Assembly: GCF_006716785.1 (NCBI RefSeq)
Contig: NZ_VFPQ01000001.1
Location: 1,054,001 to 1,118,000 of the forward strand
Direction of reading: 5' to 3'
Length of the DNA: 64,000 nucleotides
Source: Thermopolyspora flexuosa
GTDB lineage: Bacteria; Actinomycetota; Actinomycetes; Streptosporangiales; Streptosporangiaceae
Position numbers and translations under genes: made by a program. The notes beneath the pieces were generated by a model. The model saw only the letters and a program-made list of their open reading frames with translations. It ran no database searches and was not told where the DNA came from. Below are positions 46,632 through 56,050 of the stretch, one piece after another. How positions within the stretch are numbered: the first letter of the stretch is position 1; every line of letters begins with the position of its first letter.

Positions 46632-49600
46632 ACCGCTCGACCACCACCGCGACCGCGACGACCGCGGCGGGTATCGCCACGGCGAGGAACCGCCGGCGTG
46701 CCCGCCGCGTCCGCTCCAGGTCACCGAGGCGCAGCACCTCGTAGCCGAAGAACGCGATCCAGCCCACCACGAGCGCGCCGATGCCGTACGGGGTCAGCGG
46801 CGTGCCCCGGTCGCCCACCAGGTCCAGCGGCAGGGGCGGGGGCACCTCGGTACCCCGCGGATACGAGCGCAGCACGTAGACCGCGGCGTCCCGGCTCTCG
46901 AAGACCCGCTTGAGCTGCCGGGACCTGTCGAGCGCCTCGCGGAAGCGCTTACCCCAGTCCGCGGGGTAACCGTGGGCGAGCTCCAGGTAGCTCGCCTGGC
47001 CCCGGCTCGCGATCAGGTACGTCTGCGGACCCATCTCGCGCAGCTGCGCGATCAGGTGGTTGATCTGCGTGGGGTCGCGCGGCGCGAGCGCCTCGCGGTA
47101 CTCGACCAGATGGATGTCCCGCTCCCGCCACGGGATCGTCGGCGTGACCTCCCGGTTGAGGAACGGCACCAGGTAGAGCACGCGGGCGCTCGGATCGTCG
47201 TGCTCGTACACGTAGTGCATCGCCGCCACCTCGTCGCTGGTGACGCGCTCGAACTTCTCGTTGCCGTACCGCGCGACGAGGAACGCCATCGCGAGCACCA
47301 CCGAGGTGGCCGCGGCGATCACGGTGGCGATCCGCCGTACCAGCACCGGATCGAGCCGCGGCAGGAAGCTCAGCCGCCGCCCCCGCTTCGGCCACACCTC
47401 CGGCGCGTCCACGGTGAGCTGCGGGTTGGGGAAGAACGCGTACGAGGCGAGGATGCACGACCCCGGCAGGGCGAACAGGTAGACCCGCAGGCCGATCTCA
47501 CCGCCGTAGCTCTGCATGGCGAGGGCGAGGACCGGGATGCACAGCAGCACCACCGCGACCCGGTCGAGCACGCCGCGGCGCAGCCGGCGCAGCAGCCCGA
47601 TCCCGGCGAGCAGCAGGATCACGCCGAGGATGCCGAGCCGGGTCTGCAGCACGAGCACGTGCTCGGGGTCGGTGCCCTCGAGCCGGTCGCCGGTGTTCTC
47701 CTGCAGGTTGTCGAAGATCCGGCCGATGCCGCCGAAGAGCTGGTCGAAGTGCCCGCTCCAGTACGGCGTGGCCTGGTAGCTGAGCCAGGCGAGCACGATC
47801 GTGCCGAGCAGCACCGGCAGCGCCAGCGTGAGCGTGGTACGGCGCAGCAGGATGAACCCGGTCAGCGCGCCCAGCATCATGAACGGCGTCACCTGGTGGG
47901 TGGCGGTGGTCGCCGCGAACAGGCCGATGAGCAGCAGCAGCCCGAGCAGCCGGTCGCGCGGATCGCCCTGCGGCGGCAGCTCGCCCGGGGTGAGCGAGTC
48001 GAGCCGGGCGAGGGTGCGGCGGATGAAGCCCTTCTCCGGCAGCGGCCCGGTGTGCTGCTCCACCCGGCCGAACCAGCGCAGCACCACCGCGACGAAGCTC
48101 AGGTAGAGCAGGTAGGTGAAGCCCTGCGGGGAGAAGTAGTCCTGCCCGATCCACTGCACCAGCACGAACAGCAGCGCCGCGAACCACCGCGCCCGGGTCG
48201 TCGCCACGATCTGGCGGAGGATCAGCACGAACGGCACCAGGTACAGCAGGTTGGACACGAGCGGTGTCCATTTGAGGATCGGCGCGAAGTCCGCGATGTC
48301 GCCCGCCCGGGTCACGAACCCGGCCACCGAGAAGAAGCCCGGCCAGCTGAACCGGGCGTCGAGGCCGGGTAGCGCCTTTCCTTGCTCGCCGATGTAGTCG
48401 GCGAACCCGGCGTGCACCCACGCGGTGTGGAACCGCGGCTCGTCCTCGACCAGCGCGGCGGCCCCGTGCAGCGCGAACGTGATCGCGGCGAGCTGGAACA
48501 GCAGCACGCCCTTGCGGTCGACGTTCTGCACGAGCGTGATGAAGAACGCCGCGAGCAGCAGCACGATCGAGGCGAGCGCCGCGCCGGGCAGCACCGAGAT
48601 CAGCCCGAGGCCGTTGATCTGGTCGAGGTCCACGCCGCGAAGGAATCCGGGGGAGACCTTCAGCGCGAGGACGTACATGATGAGCGCCTCGAGCGTGAGC
48701 AGCGGCGGCAGCCACCTCGCCAGCCGCCCCAGGTGCACGCTCTGCTGCGCGTCGCCGGACGTCCCCGGGGCTCCGGTCGGCGACACCGGGCGCATCTCGC
48801 CGGTGATCTTGTGCCACCAGGACGTGCCGGACGGCGGCGGTACGGACGGCGCCAGCGGCGTGGGCTGCACCGGCGCCGCGGCGGGCCGGGGCGGGCTCGC
48901 CACCGCGGCGGCGGCCTGGGCCTGCGCCGCGTGCCCGGCCGGGGGCCGGGTGGGCGGCTTCGCCGGCGGCTGCGTCGGACCCGCCGCCGGGGCGGTGGGC
49001 TGCGCGGGTCCCTGCGCCCGGCCCGGGGCCGGACGCTGGATCGGGCCCGGGCCCTGTGGCCGGGGCGGACGCGGCCGGGGAGTGCTCGGCGCGCGGCCCG
49101 CACCGCCGGGCGCCGGACCCTGCTGTACCGGAAAACTCTCCACGCGCGACGCCGTCCCTCCGGGCGCCGCGTCGCCGTGCTTCCTCGTCCTTTCTCGCTC
49201 GTCCCGTTCGGGCAGCATTTCGCTCGGTGCGACCGATGTGCTGTCCGTACCGGAGTCCTGCTTCTCTTCCGTCTTGTCGTCTTCCGCCGCGTCGGCGGCC
49301 GCGCCCGCACGCGCGCCGTCGGCCGCACGGGCCTTGCCGGCGTCGCCGCGCTTGCCGGTCGCGGCGTCGGCCTGCTCCTTGGCGCGGTCGGCGGCCTCGA
49401 TGGCGGCCTTGATGTCGAGGGCCGAGATGACGGCCGTGCCGTCCTCGTCCTCGTCGGCCACGACCGTGGCGTCGTCGTCCTCGGCGTCCTTGGCGGCCTC
49501 GCCGCGCTTGCCGGACGTGGCGTCGGCCTGCTCCTTGGCGCGGTCGGCGGCCTCGATGGCGGCCTTGATGTCGTGGACCGAGATGACGGCCGTGCCGTCC

Positions 49601-50550
49601 TCGTCGTCATCGGCCACGACGGTGGCATCGTCGGCCTTGGCTTCGGCCGCGGGGGCCTTCTTGGCGTCGTCGCGCCTGCCGTACGCGGCCTCGCCGCGCT
49701 TGCCGGACGTGGCGTCGGCCTGCTCCTTGGCGCGGTCGGCGGCCTCGATGGCGGCCTTGATGTCGTGGACCGAGATGACGGCGGTGCCGTCCGCGTCCTC
49801 GTCGGCCACGACCGCGGCGTCGTCGGCCTTCGCGTCACCGGCCTCGCCCGCGGCGTCCGCGGTGCCGGTGCGGCCCTTGCCCGATGCGGTCCCAGCCTGC
49901 TTCTTGGCGTCTTCGGCGCGGTCGGCGGCCTCGATGGCGGCCTTGATGTCGTGGACCGAGATGACGGCGGTGCCGTCCTCGGCATCGTCGGCCACGACGG
50001 TGACATCGTCGTCCTTGGCCGCAGACGCCTTGTCGGCGTCGCCGGTGGGGCGCTTGCCGGAGGCGGTGCCGGTCGGCTTCTCTGCCGTCTTCCGGGCCTT
50101 CTCGGCGCGGTCGGCCGCCTCGATCGCGGCCTTGATGGCGTCGCGCGAGATCGTGTCCGTGCGGTCCCCGTCGGGGTCCGCGAGCACGACCGCGTCGCCG
50201 GCCTCGTCCTCGCCCGCTCTGGCCTCGGCGGCGGCGCGCTCCCGGCCGTAGGCGAGCACGGCGTCGAGGTCGATGGTGAGCGTCGTGGTGTCGCCGCCGG
50301 ACTCGGCCTTGGACGCCGCGGTGCCGGAGTCGGGGTCGGCGCCGGACTCGTCGTCCGCCGTCGCCGTCCCCGCCCGCCTCGCCGGTGCCGCGGCACCGGT
50401 CTTCGCCGAGCTCTTCTCCGTGGCAGGGGCGGTGGGGGAAGACGTCCTCGCCTCGGTCACCTCGTCGGTCGCCTCGCCGCCCTCGGTGTCCGGCACGTTC
50501 CCCCCGGTAGTCACACCTTTGTCCGCCCGTCGACTCACATGAACCATCAT
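46606..50550 (-). CDS. Large polytopic membrane protein with novel cytoplasmic repeats
   Basis: A 1314-residue protein. Residues 1-460 are acidic and hold five repeats with core AVISVHDIKAAIEAADRA. Residues 460-600 are Pro/Gln-rich. From about 613 to 1105 there are ten or more membrane segments (LARWLPPLLTLEALIMYVLAL onward), then an extracellular-looking domain (about 1110-1245, with REVTPTIPWRERDIHLVEY) and two last helices. The membrane part resembles polymerases or GT-C glycosyltransferases of surface-polysaccharide clusters, without a motif that fixes which. The start overlaps the flippase stop by four bases (ATGA). A polymerase working with the flippase is the best guess; the cytoplasmic repeats may bind a partner or the membrane. 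Confidence 0.8.
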   Translation of the reverse strand: MMVHVSRRADKGVTTGGNVPDTEGGEATDEVTEARTSSPTAPATEKSSAKTGAAAPARRAGTATADDESGADPDSGTAASKAESGGDTTTLTIDLDAVLAYGRERAAAEARAGEDEAGDAVVLADPDGDRTDTISRDAIKAAIEAADRAEKARKTAEKPTGTASGKRPTGDADKASAAKDDDVTVVADDAEDGTAVISVHDIKAAIEAADRAEDAKKQAGTASGKGRTGTADAAGEAGDAKADDAAVVADEDADGTAVISVHDIKAAIEAADRAKEQADATSGKRGEAAYGRRDDAKKAPAAEAKADDATVVADDDEDGTAVISVHDIKAAIEAADRAKEQADATSGKRGEAAKDAEDDDATVVADEDEDGTAVISALDIKAAIEAADRAKEQADAATGKRGDAGKARAADGARAGAAADAAEDDKTEEKQDSGTDSTSVAPSEMLPERDERERTRKHGDAAPGGTASRVESFPVQQGPAPGGAGRAPSTPRPRPPRPQGPGPIQRPAPGRAQGPAQPTAPAAGPTQPPAKPPTRPPAGHAAQAQAAAAVASPPRPAAAPVQPTPLAPSVPPPSGTSWWHKITGEMRPVSPTGAPGTSGDAQQSVHLGRLARWLPPLLTLEALIMYVLALKVSPGFLRGVDLDQINGLGLISVLPGAALASIVLLLAAFFITLVQNVDRKGVLLFQLAAITFALHGAAALVEDEPRFHTAWVHAGFADYIGEQGKALPGLDARFSWPGFFSVAGFVTRAGDIADFAPILKWTPLVSNLLYLVPFVLILRQIVATTRARWFAALLFVLVQWIGQDYFSPQGFTYLLYLSFVAVVLRWFGRVEQHTGPLPEKGFIRRTLARLDSLTPGELPPQGDPRDRLLGLLLLIGLFAATTATHQVTPFMMLGALTGFILLRRTTLTLALPVLLGTIVLAWLSYQATPYWSGHFDQLFGGIGRIFDNLQENTGDRLEGTDPEHVLVLQTRLGILGVILLLAGIGLLRRLRRGVLDRVAVVLLCIPVLALAMQSYGGEIGLRVYLFALPGSCILASYAFFPNPQLTVDAPEVWPKRGRRLSFLPRLDPVLVRRIATVIAAATSVVLAMAFLVARYGNEKFERVTSDEVAAMHYVYEHDDPSARVLYLVPFLNREVTPTIPWRERDIHLVEYREALAPRDPTQINHLIAQLREMGPQTYLIASRGQASYLELAHGYPADWGKRFREALDRSRQLKRVFESRDAAVYVLRSYPRGTEVPPPLPLDLVGDRGTPLTPYGIGALVVGWIAFFGYEVLRLGDLERTRRARRRFLAVAIPAAVVAVAVVVERFIVLGFAQ
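49371..50160 (-). repeat. Five repeats encoding an acidic helical module
   Basis: Codons 131-393 of the large membrane protein contain five copies of a 52-64-codon module: an acidic strand (ATVVADEDEDGTAVIS), a helix (DIKAAIEAADRA) and a charged linker (KEQADATSGKRGE). The helix is nearly invariant, also in DNA sequence; the first copy is the most diverged (TISRDAIKAAIEAADRA). I do not recognise this module from any named family. Confidence 0.85.
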
Positions 50551-51986
50551 GCGGTCTCAGCCGCCCGCCGCGAAATCGCCGCGTCCGGCGTGCCGCTGAG
50601 GATCGCGCGGAGCCGCTTGAAGATCAACGCCGCGACGAGCAGCTCGCTGAACAGCAGCGCGTAGCCCACCGCGGTGATCCCGGTCACCGGCAGCAGCGTG
50701 ATCGAACCCGACAGCACCAGGACGGCGAGCCCCACCTGGATGACGGCGAGCCGCCGGGCCTCGCCCAGCGCCCGCAGCGCGCTCAGGTGGATCTCGATCA
50801 GCACCCGGGGCAGTACGGCGAGCGCCATCAGCCGGAGCAGCGGCGCGCCGTGCTCGCCGTACCCGGGGCCGAACACCGCCAGGATCAGCGGCGCCCCCAC
50901 GAACGTGACGAGCGCGATCGGCCCGATGATGAGGAACGCCCGCCGCAGCGCGCGCCGGCAGTTCGCGGCGAGCTGCGAGCGGTCGAACGACCCCTCCACG
51001 GTGAGCGAGACGGCCATGTTCATCGCCAGCGTCTCGATCATGCACCCCAGCGTGTGCGCCATCGCGAAGTACCCGAGCGTCACGTCGTCGACCTGCGACG
51101 CGACGTACACCGGGACGAAGTAGACGATCGCCAGGATGGAGAACGACCCGGGGTAGTCGCCGGCGAGGAAGCGGCCGATCTCGCGCAGCCGGGGCGGCTT
51201 CGTCACGTCCTTGGTGCGCTTCACGTGCCGCGGGACGAGCACGCCGAAGATCAGGTAGTTGATCGGGATCAGCGCGATCGCGGTCGGCACCACCCAGGAC
51301 ACGAAGATGCCCTCGTGCGGCAGGCTCGACGCCAGCGCCACGAGCAGGGCCATCTTGACCAGCCCGAAGCACAGGCTGTTGATCGGCACCCAGGTGGCCT
51401 TGCGCAGCCCGGCCAGCGCCACGTCCTGCAGCGTGAACACCGCCCAGATCGCGACCGAGGCGAGGAAGAACAGCCCCGGCCCGAACCCGGCGAGCGAGGA
51501 GAAGTTCGGCCCCCAGATCGGCAGCGTGAGCAGGAAGCAGAACGCCGCGGTGACCGCCGTCAGGCTCGCGATCAGGTAGCTGCGGGCGATCAGCCCGCCG
51601 GTACGCCGCCCGGCCTGCGGGATGTAGCGGGCGAGCGCCCCGGTCAGCCCGAGCGCGGTGAGCGAGGCGAACAGCCGCATCGCCGTGATCACCGCCTGGT
51701 TCCGGCCGAAGTCCGCGGGCGAGTAGTACTGCGTGGCGAGCAGCCAGTAGCCCATGCCGAGCACCGCGGTGATCCCGGTGTTGACCATGAGCGCGTAGCC
51801 GTTGAGGAACAGCGGGTCGCGCAGGTCCCCGGGCAGGCGGTCGAGCAGGGCGGCCAGCCGGCCCCGCCGCCGCGCCGCCCGGCCCGGGTGGCGCGCGGGC
51901 GGCGCCGTGCCCGCCGGTGTGGCCGCGGCCGGGCCGTCCGGGCGGGAGCCGTTCGGTGGCCGTCCCTCGCCCGTCAGCGTCGTCAT
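50547..51986 (-). CDS. Polysaccharide flippase (MATE/Wzx-like)
   Basis: A 479-residue membrane protein with about 12-14 helices, the Wzx/MurJ-type lipid-linked oligosaccharide exporter layout: LFLNGYALMVNTGITAVLGMG at the start, then YYSPADFGRNQAVITAMRLF, LAGLRKATWVPINSLCFGLVKM and VFGPGYGEHGAPLLRLMAL. It should carry lipid-linked repeat units across the membrane for polymerisation. ATG 51986 is used; the first 45 residues are a Pro/Ala-rich cytoplasmic tail. The stop overlaps the next gene by four bases. Upstream, 206 bases separate it from the deacetylase gene, with no clear promoter. Confidence 0.87.
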   Translation of the reverse strand: MTTLTGEGRPPNGSRPDGPAAATPAGTAPPARHPGRAARRRGRLAALLDRLPGDLRDPLFLNGYALMVNTGITAVLGMGYWLLATQYYSPADFGRNQAVITAMRLFASLTALGLTGALARYIPQAGRRTGGLIARSYLIASLTAVTAAFCFLLTLPIWGPNFSSLAGFGPGLFFLASVAIWAVFTLQDVALAGLRKATWVPINSLCFGLVKMALLVALASSLPHEGIFVSWVVPTAIALIPINYLIFGVLVPRHVKRTKDVTKPPRLREIGRFLAGDYPGSFSILAIVYFVPVYVASQVDDVTLGYFAMAHTLGCMIETLAMNMAVSLTVEGSFDRSQLAANCRRALRRAFLIIGPIALVTFVGAPLILAVFGPGYGEHGAPLLRLMALAVLPRVLIEIHLSALRALGEARRLAVIQVGLAVLVLSGSITLLPVTGITAVGYALLFSELLVAALIFKRLRAILSGTPDAAISRRAAETA

Positions 51987-52192
51987 GCCGCGCTCACCCC
52001 CCGCTTCGTCATACGGCGGCGCGGGTGGGTGACCCGCGCCGCTCCCGTTCACGGCCCGTACGGCGTCCCGCCCGCACCGGCGGCGCCCGGGTGCGGCACG
52101 GGTGGCCGCGCCGTACCCGATCTCGCCGTGGCCGATCTCGCCATGCGGCCCCCGGTCGTGTGGGTCGCGCTCCGGGCTCATGCTCGCGCCCG

Positions 52193-52987
52193 TCACTTGC
52201 CGGTCACTTGCCGCACGGCGTACCTGGTCCTGCGCACGACCGCGTAGCCCTTGGTGAGCACGCGCTCCTTCAGGTAGATCAACGGCACTCCCCGGCCCTC
52301 GACCGCCTTCCGGAACCTGCCCATGGTCGTGCTGCGCCCCACCGTCAGCCGGGGCAGCGCCAGCATGTCGTGCCGGCCGGTGGTGAGGGCGTTGTTCACC
52401 GCGCACGCGGCCCGGTAGCCGGCCCGGTGCACCTCCCGGCGCACCCGGGCGCTGGAGTACCCGTAGGGGTAGGCCATCGTGGTGACCGGCCGGCCCACCT
52501 TGTCCTCCAGCAGTTCCTTGTTGCGCCGGAGCTCCTCGCGCAGCTCGTGGTCGCGGAGCTGGTCGAGCTGCGGGTGGCTGTGGCTGTGCCCGCCGATCTC
52601 CACGCCGGCCGAGGCCACTTCGCGCACCTGCGACCAGGAGAGCATGGTGTCGAGCGGCCGGCCCGCCGCGTCGGCTCCGGCGTCGCGCAGCCAGCCGCTC
52701 GTCACGAAGATCGTGGCGGGCACGCCGTACCGCTCCAGCAGCGGGAGCGCGGCGCTGTGGAAGTCCGCGTACCCGTCGTCGAAGGTGAGCACGACCGGGC
52801 GCTCGGGCAGGGCGGGGCCGGTGCCGTCGAGCGCCGCGGCGAGGTCGGCGAAGGTGATCGGCCGGAACCTGTGCTCGGTGAGGTAGGCGAGCTGCTCCTC
52901 GAAGTCGCCGGGCCGTACCGCGTGCGGCCGGGTGTCCGCGTTCGGGCGGTCGGTGATCGAGTGGTACATGAGGATGGGGACGCGCAT
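52193..52987 (-). CDS. Polysaccharide deacetylase (NodB family)
   Basis: A 264-residue carbohydrate esterase 4 domain protein. The catalytic motifs are visible: ILMYHSIT at the start, VVLTFDDGYADF (base Asp and metal Asp), GVEIGGHSHSHPQLDQL (metal His pair in HSHSH) and MAYPYGYSSARVRREV. It removes N-acetyl groups from hexosamine polymers or precursors. I see no signal peptide, so it may act in the cytoplasm or be exported another way. It starts six bases after the glycosyltransferase stop, so the two are translationally close. Confidence 0.92.
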   Translation of the reverse strand: MRVPILMYHSITDRPNADTRPHAVRPGDFEEQLAYLTEHRFRPITFADLAAALDGTGPALPERPVVLTFDDGYADFHSAALPLLERYGVPATIFVTSGWLRDAGADAAGRPLDTMLSWSQVREVASAGVEIGGHSHSHPQLDQLRDHELREELRRNKELLEDKVGRPVTTMAYPYGYSSARVRREVHRAGYRAACAVNNALTTGRHDMLALPRLTVGRSTTMGRFRKAVEGRGVPLIYLKERVLTKGYAVVRRTRYAVRQVTGK

Positions 52988-52993
52988 GAAAGA

Positions 52994-53953
52994 TCACCTC
53001 TTGGCGGAGCGCAGGCGGATGCGCGCGGTGCCCACGGCGTAACCCCAGGCCGTCCAGGCGAGCCCGATCACGATCGCGGCCGCCCGCGCCAGGCCGGCGA
53101 CGTCGCCGCGCAGCGCCTGACCGATGTTGCGGAGCACCCCGAGCGGCAGCGTCCTGAACGCGTGCGCCCGCTCGCTGGACAGGCCGTCACCGGCGCCGAC
53201 GCTGCTGGTGACGAGCGCCTTGGACAGGCCCTCGGCGTAGCACCGGGAGCGGAAGTACGCGAACCGCATGCGCGCCGCCGGAACCTTGTGGCCGATCCGG
53301 GCACGCGGCTCGAACAGCATCACCGAGCCGGGCCTGCGCTGGGCGAGGCGGATGCAGAACTCGGTCTCCTCGCAGCCGAGCGGGCGGCTCTTGCGGCCCT
53401 GCACGCTGCGCCCGATCCCGGTGTGGAAGCCGCCGACCTCCATGATGAGGTGCCGCCGGAAGGCCGCGTTCCCGCCCATGACGTTGCGGATGCGCGCCCG
53501 GGTGGTGGGCATGCCGCGGTAGCTGCAGCCCACCGTCCAGTCGAACTCCTCCGGAAACCAGCGGGGCCGCCGGCCGGTCGCCCACAGCGGGTCGGTACGT
53601 CCGCCGACCCCGACCACGGTGCCACCGGCGGCCTTGTCGTGCATGGCGTCCTCGAGCGCCTCGAGCCAGCCGGGATCGGCGACCGCGTCGTCGTCGAGGT
53701 ACGCGACGATGTCGCCGGTGGCCACCTCGGCGCCGGTGTTCTTGCCGCCCGACAGGCCGCGCTCGTGGCGGTTCTCCACCACGAGCGCGTCCGGGTACTC
53801 CCGCTTGAGCCTCAGGTGGAGATCCGGGTTGTGATCCACCACGAGGATCAGCTCGTGCGGCTGCCGCCGCTGGTTACGCACGGATTCGACCGCGGCCCGG
53901 ATGTCCTCCCATCGCTCCTCGGTGTAGACACAGATGACGACCGAAATGCTCAT
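52994..53953 (-). CDS. Family 2 glycosyltransferase
   Basis: A 319-residue GT-A fold enzyme. SISVVICVYTEERWEDIRAAVESV opens the nucleotide-sugar domain; VENRHERGLSGGKNTGAEVATG and IVAYLDDDAVADPGWLEAL contain the DxD-like metal motif, and LGCEETEFCIRLAQRRPG is the acceptor-side ED motif. A C-terminal helix (AAAIVIGLAWTAWGYAVG) may tether it to the membrane. It probably adds a sugar to the lipid-linked repeat unit. ATG 53953 overlaps the preceding gene's stop by four bases, so the two transferases are coupled. Confidence 0.9.
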   Translation of the reverse strand: MSISVVICVYTEERWEDIRAAVESVRNQRRQPHELILVVDHNPDLHLRLKREYPDALVVENRHERGLSGGKNTGAEVATGDIVAYLDDDAVADPGWLEALEDAMHDKAAGGTVVGVGGRTDPLWATGRRPRWFPEEFDWTVGCSYRGMPTTRARIRNVMGGNAAFRRHLIMEVGGFHTGIGRSVQGRKSRPLGCEETEFCIRLAQRRPGSVMLFEPRARIGHKVPAARMRFAYFRSRCYAEGLSKALVTSSVGAGDGLSSERAHAFRTLPLGVLRNIGQALRGDVAGLARAAAIVIGLAWTAWGYAVGTARIRLRSAKR

Positions 53954-54786
53954 GCCGCGCCTTGGTCGGCGGTGGGGGTGGCCGTGGCCCGCTTCGGCCG
54001 CGGCGTCGGCACCGGACGCCGGTACTCCCGCAGGATCGTCTTGAGCACGCGCCAGCCGTCCCGGATCGCCCGCAGGTTGCTCTCGCCGTGGATCCGGGAC
54101 CGTTCCCGGCTCGGCACCTCCTGGACCTTCAGCCCGGCCTTGGCGGCCCGGATGTTCATCACGGTCTCCACCTCGAAGCCGTCGCAGTCGATGTCGAGCA
54201 CGTCGAGGTGGCGGGCCCAGAACGCGTTGTAGCCGTAGCACAGGTCGGTGTACTGCGTGCCGTACAGCCTGTTCACCAGGCCGCGCAGGATCGTGTTGCC
54301 GAGGCGGCGGGTGAAGGTGAGGTCGTCGCTGCCGCCGCCCGCGGCGTACCGCGAGCCCTTGACGAAGTCGGCGCCGGTGACCAGGGCGCCGACGAACTGG
54401 ATGATCTCGCGGCCGTCGGTGGAGCCGTCGGCGTCGATCATCACGATGATGTCGCCGGTGCACGCCGCGAAGCCGGCGGCGAGGGCGTTCCCCTTCCCCT
54501 TGCCGGGTTGCTGCACGATCCGGATGCCCGGGCGCAGGCGGCGCGCCACGGCCACGGTGTCGTCCGTCGAGTGGCCGTCGACCAGGATGACCTCGTGGAC
54601 CCAGTGCGGGATGGTCGCGAAGACGTGCGGCAGGTTCTCCGCCTCGTTCATCGCCGGAATGACGACACTCACCGTGGGTGAAATCGCCACTTCCGGGGTA
54701 AGAGGAGTGTAACGGTCAAGGCTCGGCATCTGCCTCAGATTGGTCACCTGAGGCTTAGCGGTGGTTTTTGTCATCTCGGGACTCAT
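53950..54786 (-). CDS. Family 2 glycosyltransferase (dolichol-phosphate-mannose-synthase-like)
   Basis: A 278-residue GT2 enzyme. After a 38-residue lead it reads TVSVVIPAMNEAENLPHVF, HEVILVDGHSTDDTVAVARR, GKGNALAAGFAACTGDIIVMIDADGSTD (DAD metal motif) and FVKGSRYAAGGG, ending with a QEVPSRERSRIHGESNLRAI block typical of DPM1/ArnC-like transferases. It probably starts the glycolipid by charging a polyprenyl-phosphate or similar carrier. The end lacks membrane helices. It lies first of the coupled block GT2-GT2-deacetylase, with 142 bases before it to the FemAB-like gene. Confidence 0.9.
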   Translation of the reverse strand: MSPEMTKTTAKPQVTNLRQMPSLDRYTPLTPEVAISPTVSVVIPAMNEAENLPHVFATIPHWVHEVILVDGHSTDDTVAVARRLRPGIRIVQQPGKGKGNALAAGFAACTGDIIVMIDADGSTDGREIIQFVGALVTGADFVKGSRYAAGGGSDDLTFTRRLGNTILRGLVNRLYGTQYTDLCYGYNAFWARHLDVLDIDCDGFEVETVMNIRAAKAGLKVQEVPSRERSRIHGESNLRAIRDGWRVLKTILREYRRPVPTPRPKRATATPTADQGAA

Positions 54787-54928
54787 TAGGTGGGTCCTTC
54801 CGGGCGGTCGTCATCAGCGGGAGACTGCCAACGGACCGGCGCGACTGGACGGAGCGGGCTCCATCCCGGTCAGAGACAGCAAGGGTGCAGTGTGTGTGCA
54901 GTTATAGGTACGGGAACGACGACGATAT

Positions 54929-56050
54929 CTATCGCGCTCCCGAGGGTTCCTCGTAGGGTGACTCCGAATGGAGCAGCGAGGTACGAACCCGGCCGAACCG
55001 TTTGAGTAGTCGGTCGGCCAGGCGGTAGAGCGACGGTCGCTCCACGACGATGTTGCGGGCCTTGTTGACCGGGGCCCGCCCCATCCAGTGCACTGCGGCC
55101 GCCGCCGACGGCCGGGACACCCGGCCCTCGGAGACGAGCACAGCGTTGTTCTTGAGCCAGCTCTTGTACTCCCGGCCCCCCTTGCCCATGTCCACGTGCA
55201 GCAGGCCGTTCGCGGCCGCGTGCTCGGCCATGTGCAGGTGGTGGGTGATGCCGGGCGAGTAGCGGGCGTACTCGACGTCGTAGGCGGGGAACCAGCCGAC
55301 CATGGTGGTGGCGGTCCGCAGCCCGAAGTGTCCGGCGACGGGGGTGTCACCGGCGTAGAGCATGGTGAGCACGCCACCGAAGTCGGGGGTCTCGACGGCG
55401 TGCAGCTCGTCGATGAGCCGGACGATCCACGGCTGGGCGAACCGGTCCACCCGTCCGGTACGGCGGTACTGGTCCGACTTCCAGCCCATGAGGATCCGCA
55501 TCGTCCGCGTGTCGCGGCTCGCCCACTCGAAGCGGAGCTCGCCCTGCTCCCGGCCGAGCTTCCGCTCCTTGTAGCGGATGGTCTTGTAGTTCTTCGGCGA
55601 GTTCGCCTTCACCTGGTCGAGGTAGGCCTGGAACCCCGCCGTGAAGTCCATGATCGGCGCCTCGCGGATGGCCGACTCGAACTCCTTCCACGTCGGCTGG
55701 CCGGCGACCATGTGGTCGAAGTCGAACACGGTCAGCCCGCAGGAGCGCAGCAGGGCGCGCGCGTCCAGCCGCAGGTCGGGCTCGGAGATCAGCCCGTGGC
55801 AGGTGGTCAGCCAGGTGCCGAGTGGCTTGCCGATGCCGAAGGCGTGCCGCTCGAACGGGAGGAAGCCCACGATCCGGTTGGCGTCCTCGATGACGGCGAG
55901 CCGTACGTAGTCGCGCAACCGGTCCATGGCGAGCGCGAACTCCACGGACAGGAACGGGTTGTCCAGTGCCGGCGACGCCTTCTGCAGCTCGCGCCATCGT
56001 GCGAGCTCCGGCTCCCCGAGCTCGCCCGGGCGTGTGATCGTGATCTTCAC
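54929..56050 (-). CDS. FemAB/GNAT-like transferase of the polysaccharide cluster (copy 2)
   Basis: A 373-residue paralogue of the protein at 43065-44147, sharing all blocks: LDNPFLSVEFALAMDRL, IVGFLPFERHAFGIGKPLG, VFDFDHMVAGQPTWKE, RRTGRVDRFAQPWIVRLI, VAGHFGLRTATTMVGWFPAYD, YSPGITHHLHMAEHAA and DMGKGGREYKSWLKNN. The two clearly arose by duplication, then diverged, so they may act on different positions or donors. GTG 56050 overlaps the preceding small membrane protein gene by four bases, which makes coupling likely. It is the second gene of the long leftward operon. Confidence 0.85.
   Translation of the reverse strand: MKITITRPGELGEPELARWRELQKASPALDNPFLSVEFALAMDRLRDYVRLAVIEDANRIVGFLPFERHAFGIGKPLGTWLTTCHGLISEPDLRLDARALLRSCGLTVFDFDHMVAGQPTWKEFESAIREAPIMDFTAGFQAYLDQVKANSPKNYKTIRYKERKLGREQGELRFEWASRDTRTMRILMGWKSDQYRRTGRVDRFAQPWIVRLIDELHAVETPDFGGVLTMLYAGDTPVAGHFGLRTATTMVGWFPAYDVEYARYSPGITHHLHMAEHAAANGLLHVDMGKGGREYKSWLKNNAVLVSEGRVSRPSAAAAVHWMGRAPVNKARNIVVERPSLYRLADRLLKRFGRVRTSLLHSESPYEEPSGAR

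Noticed and set aside
49371-50160. Repeats as a separate gene
   Set aside because: They are in frame with the membrane protein from ATG 50550, which overlaps the flippase stop; no internal start is needed.
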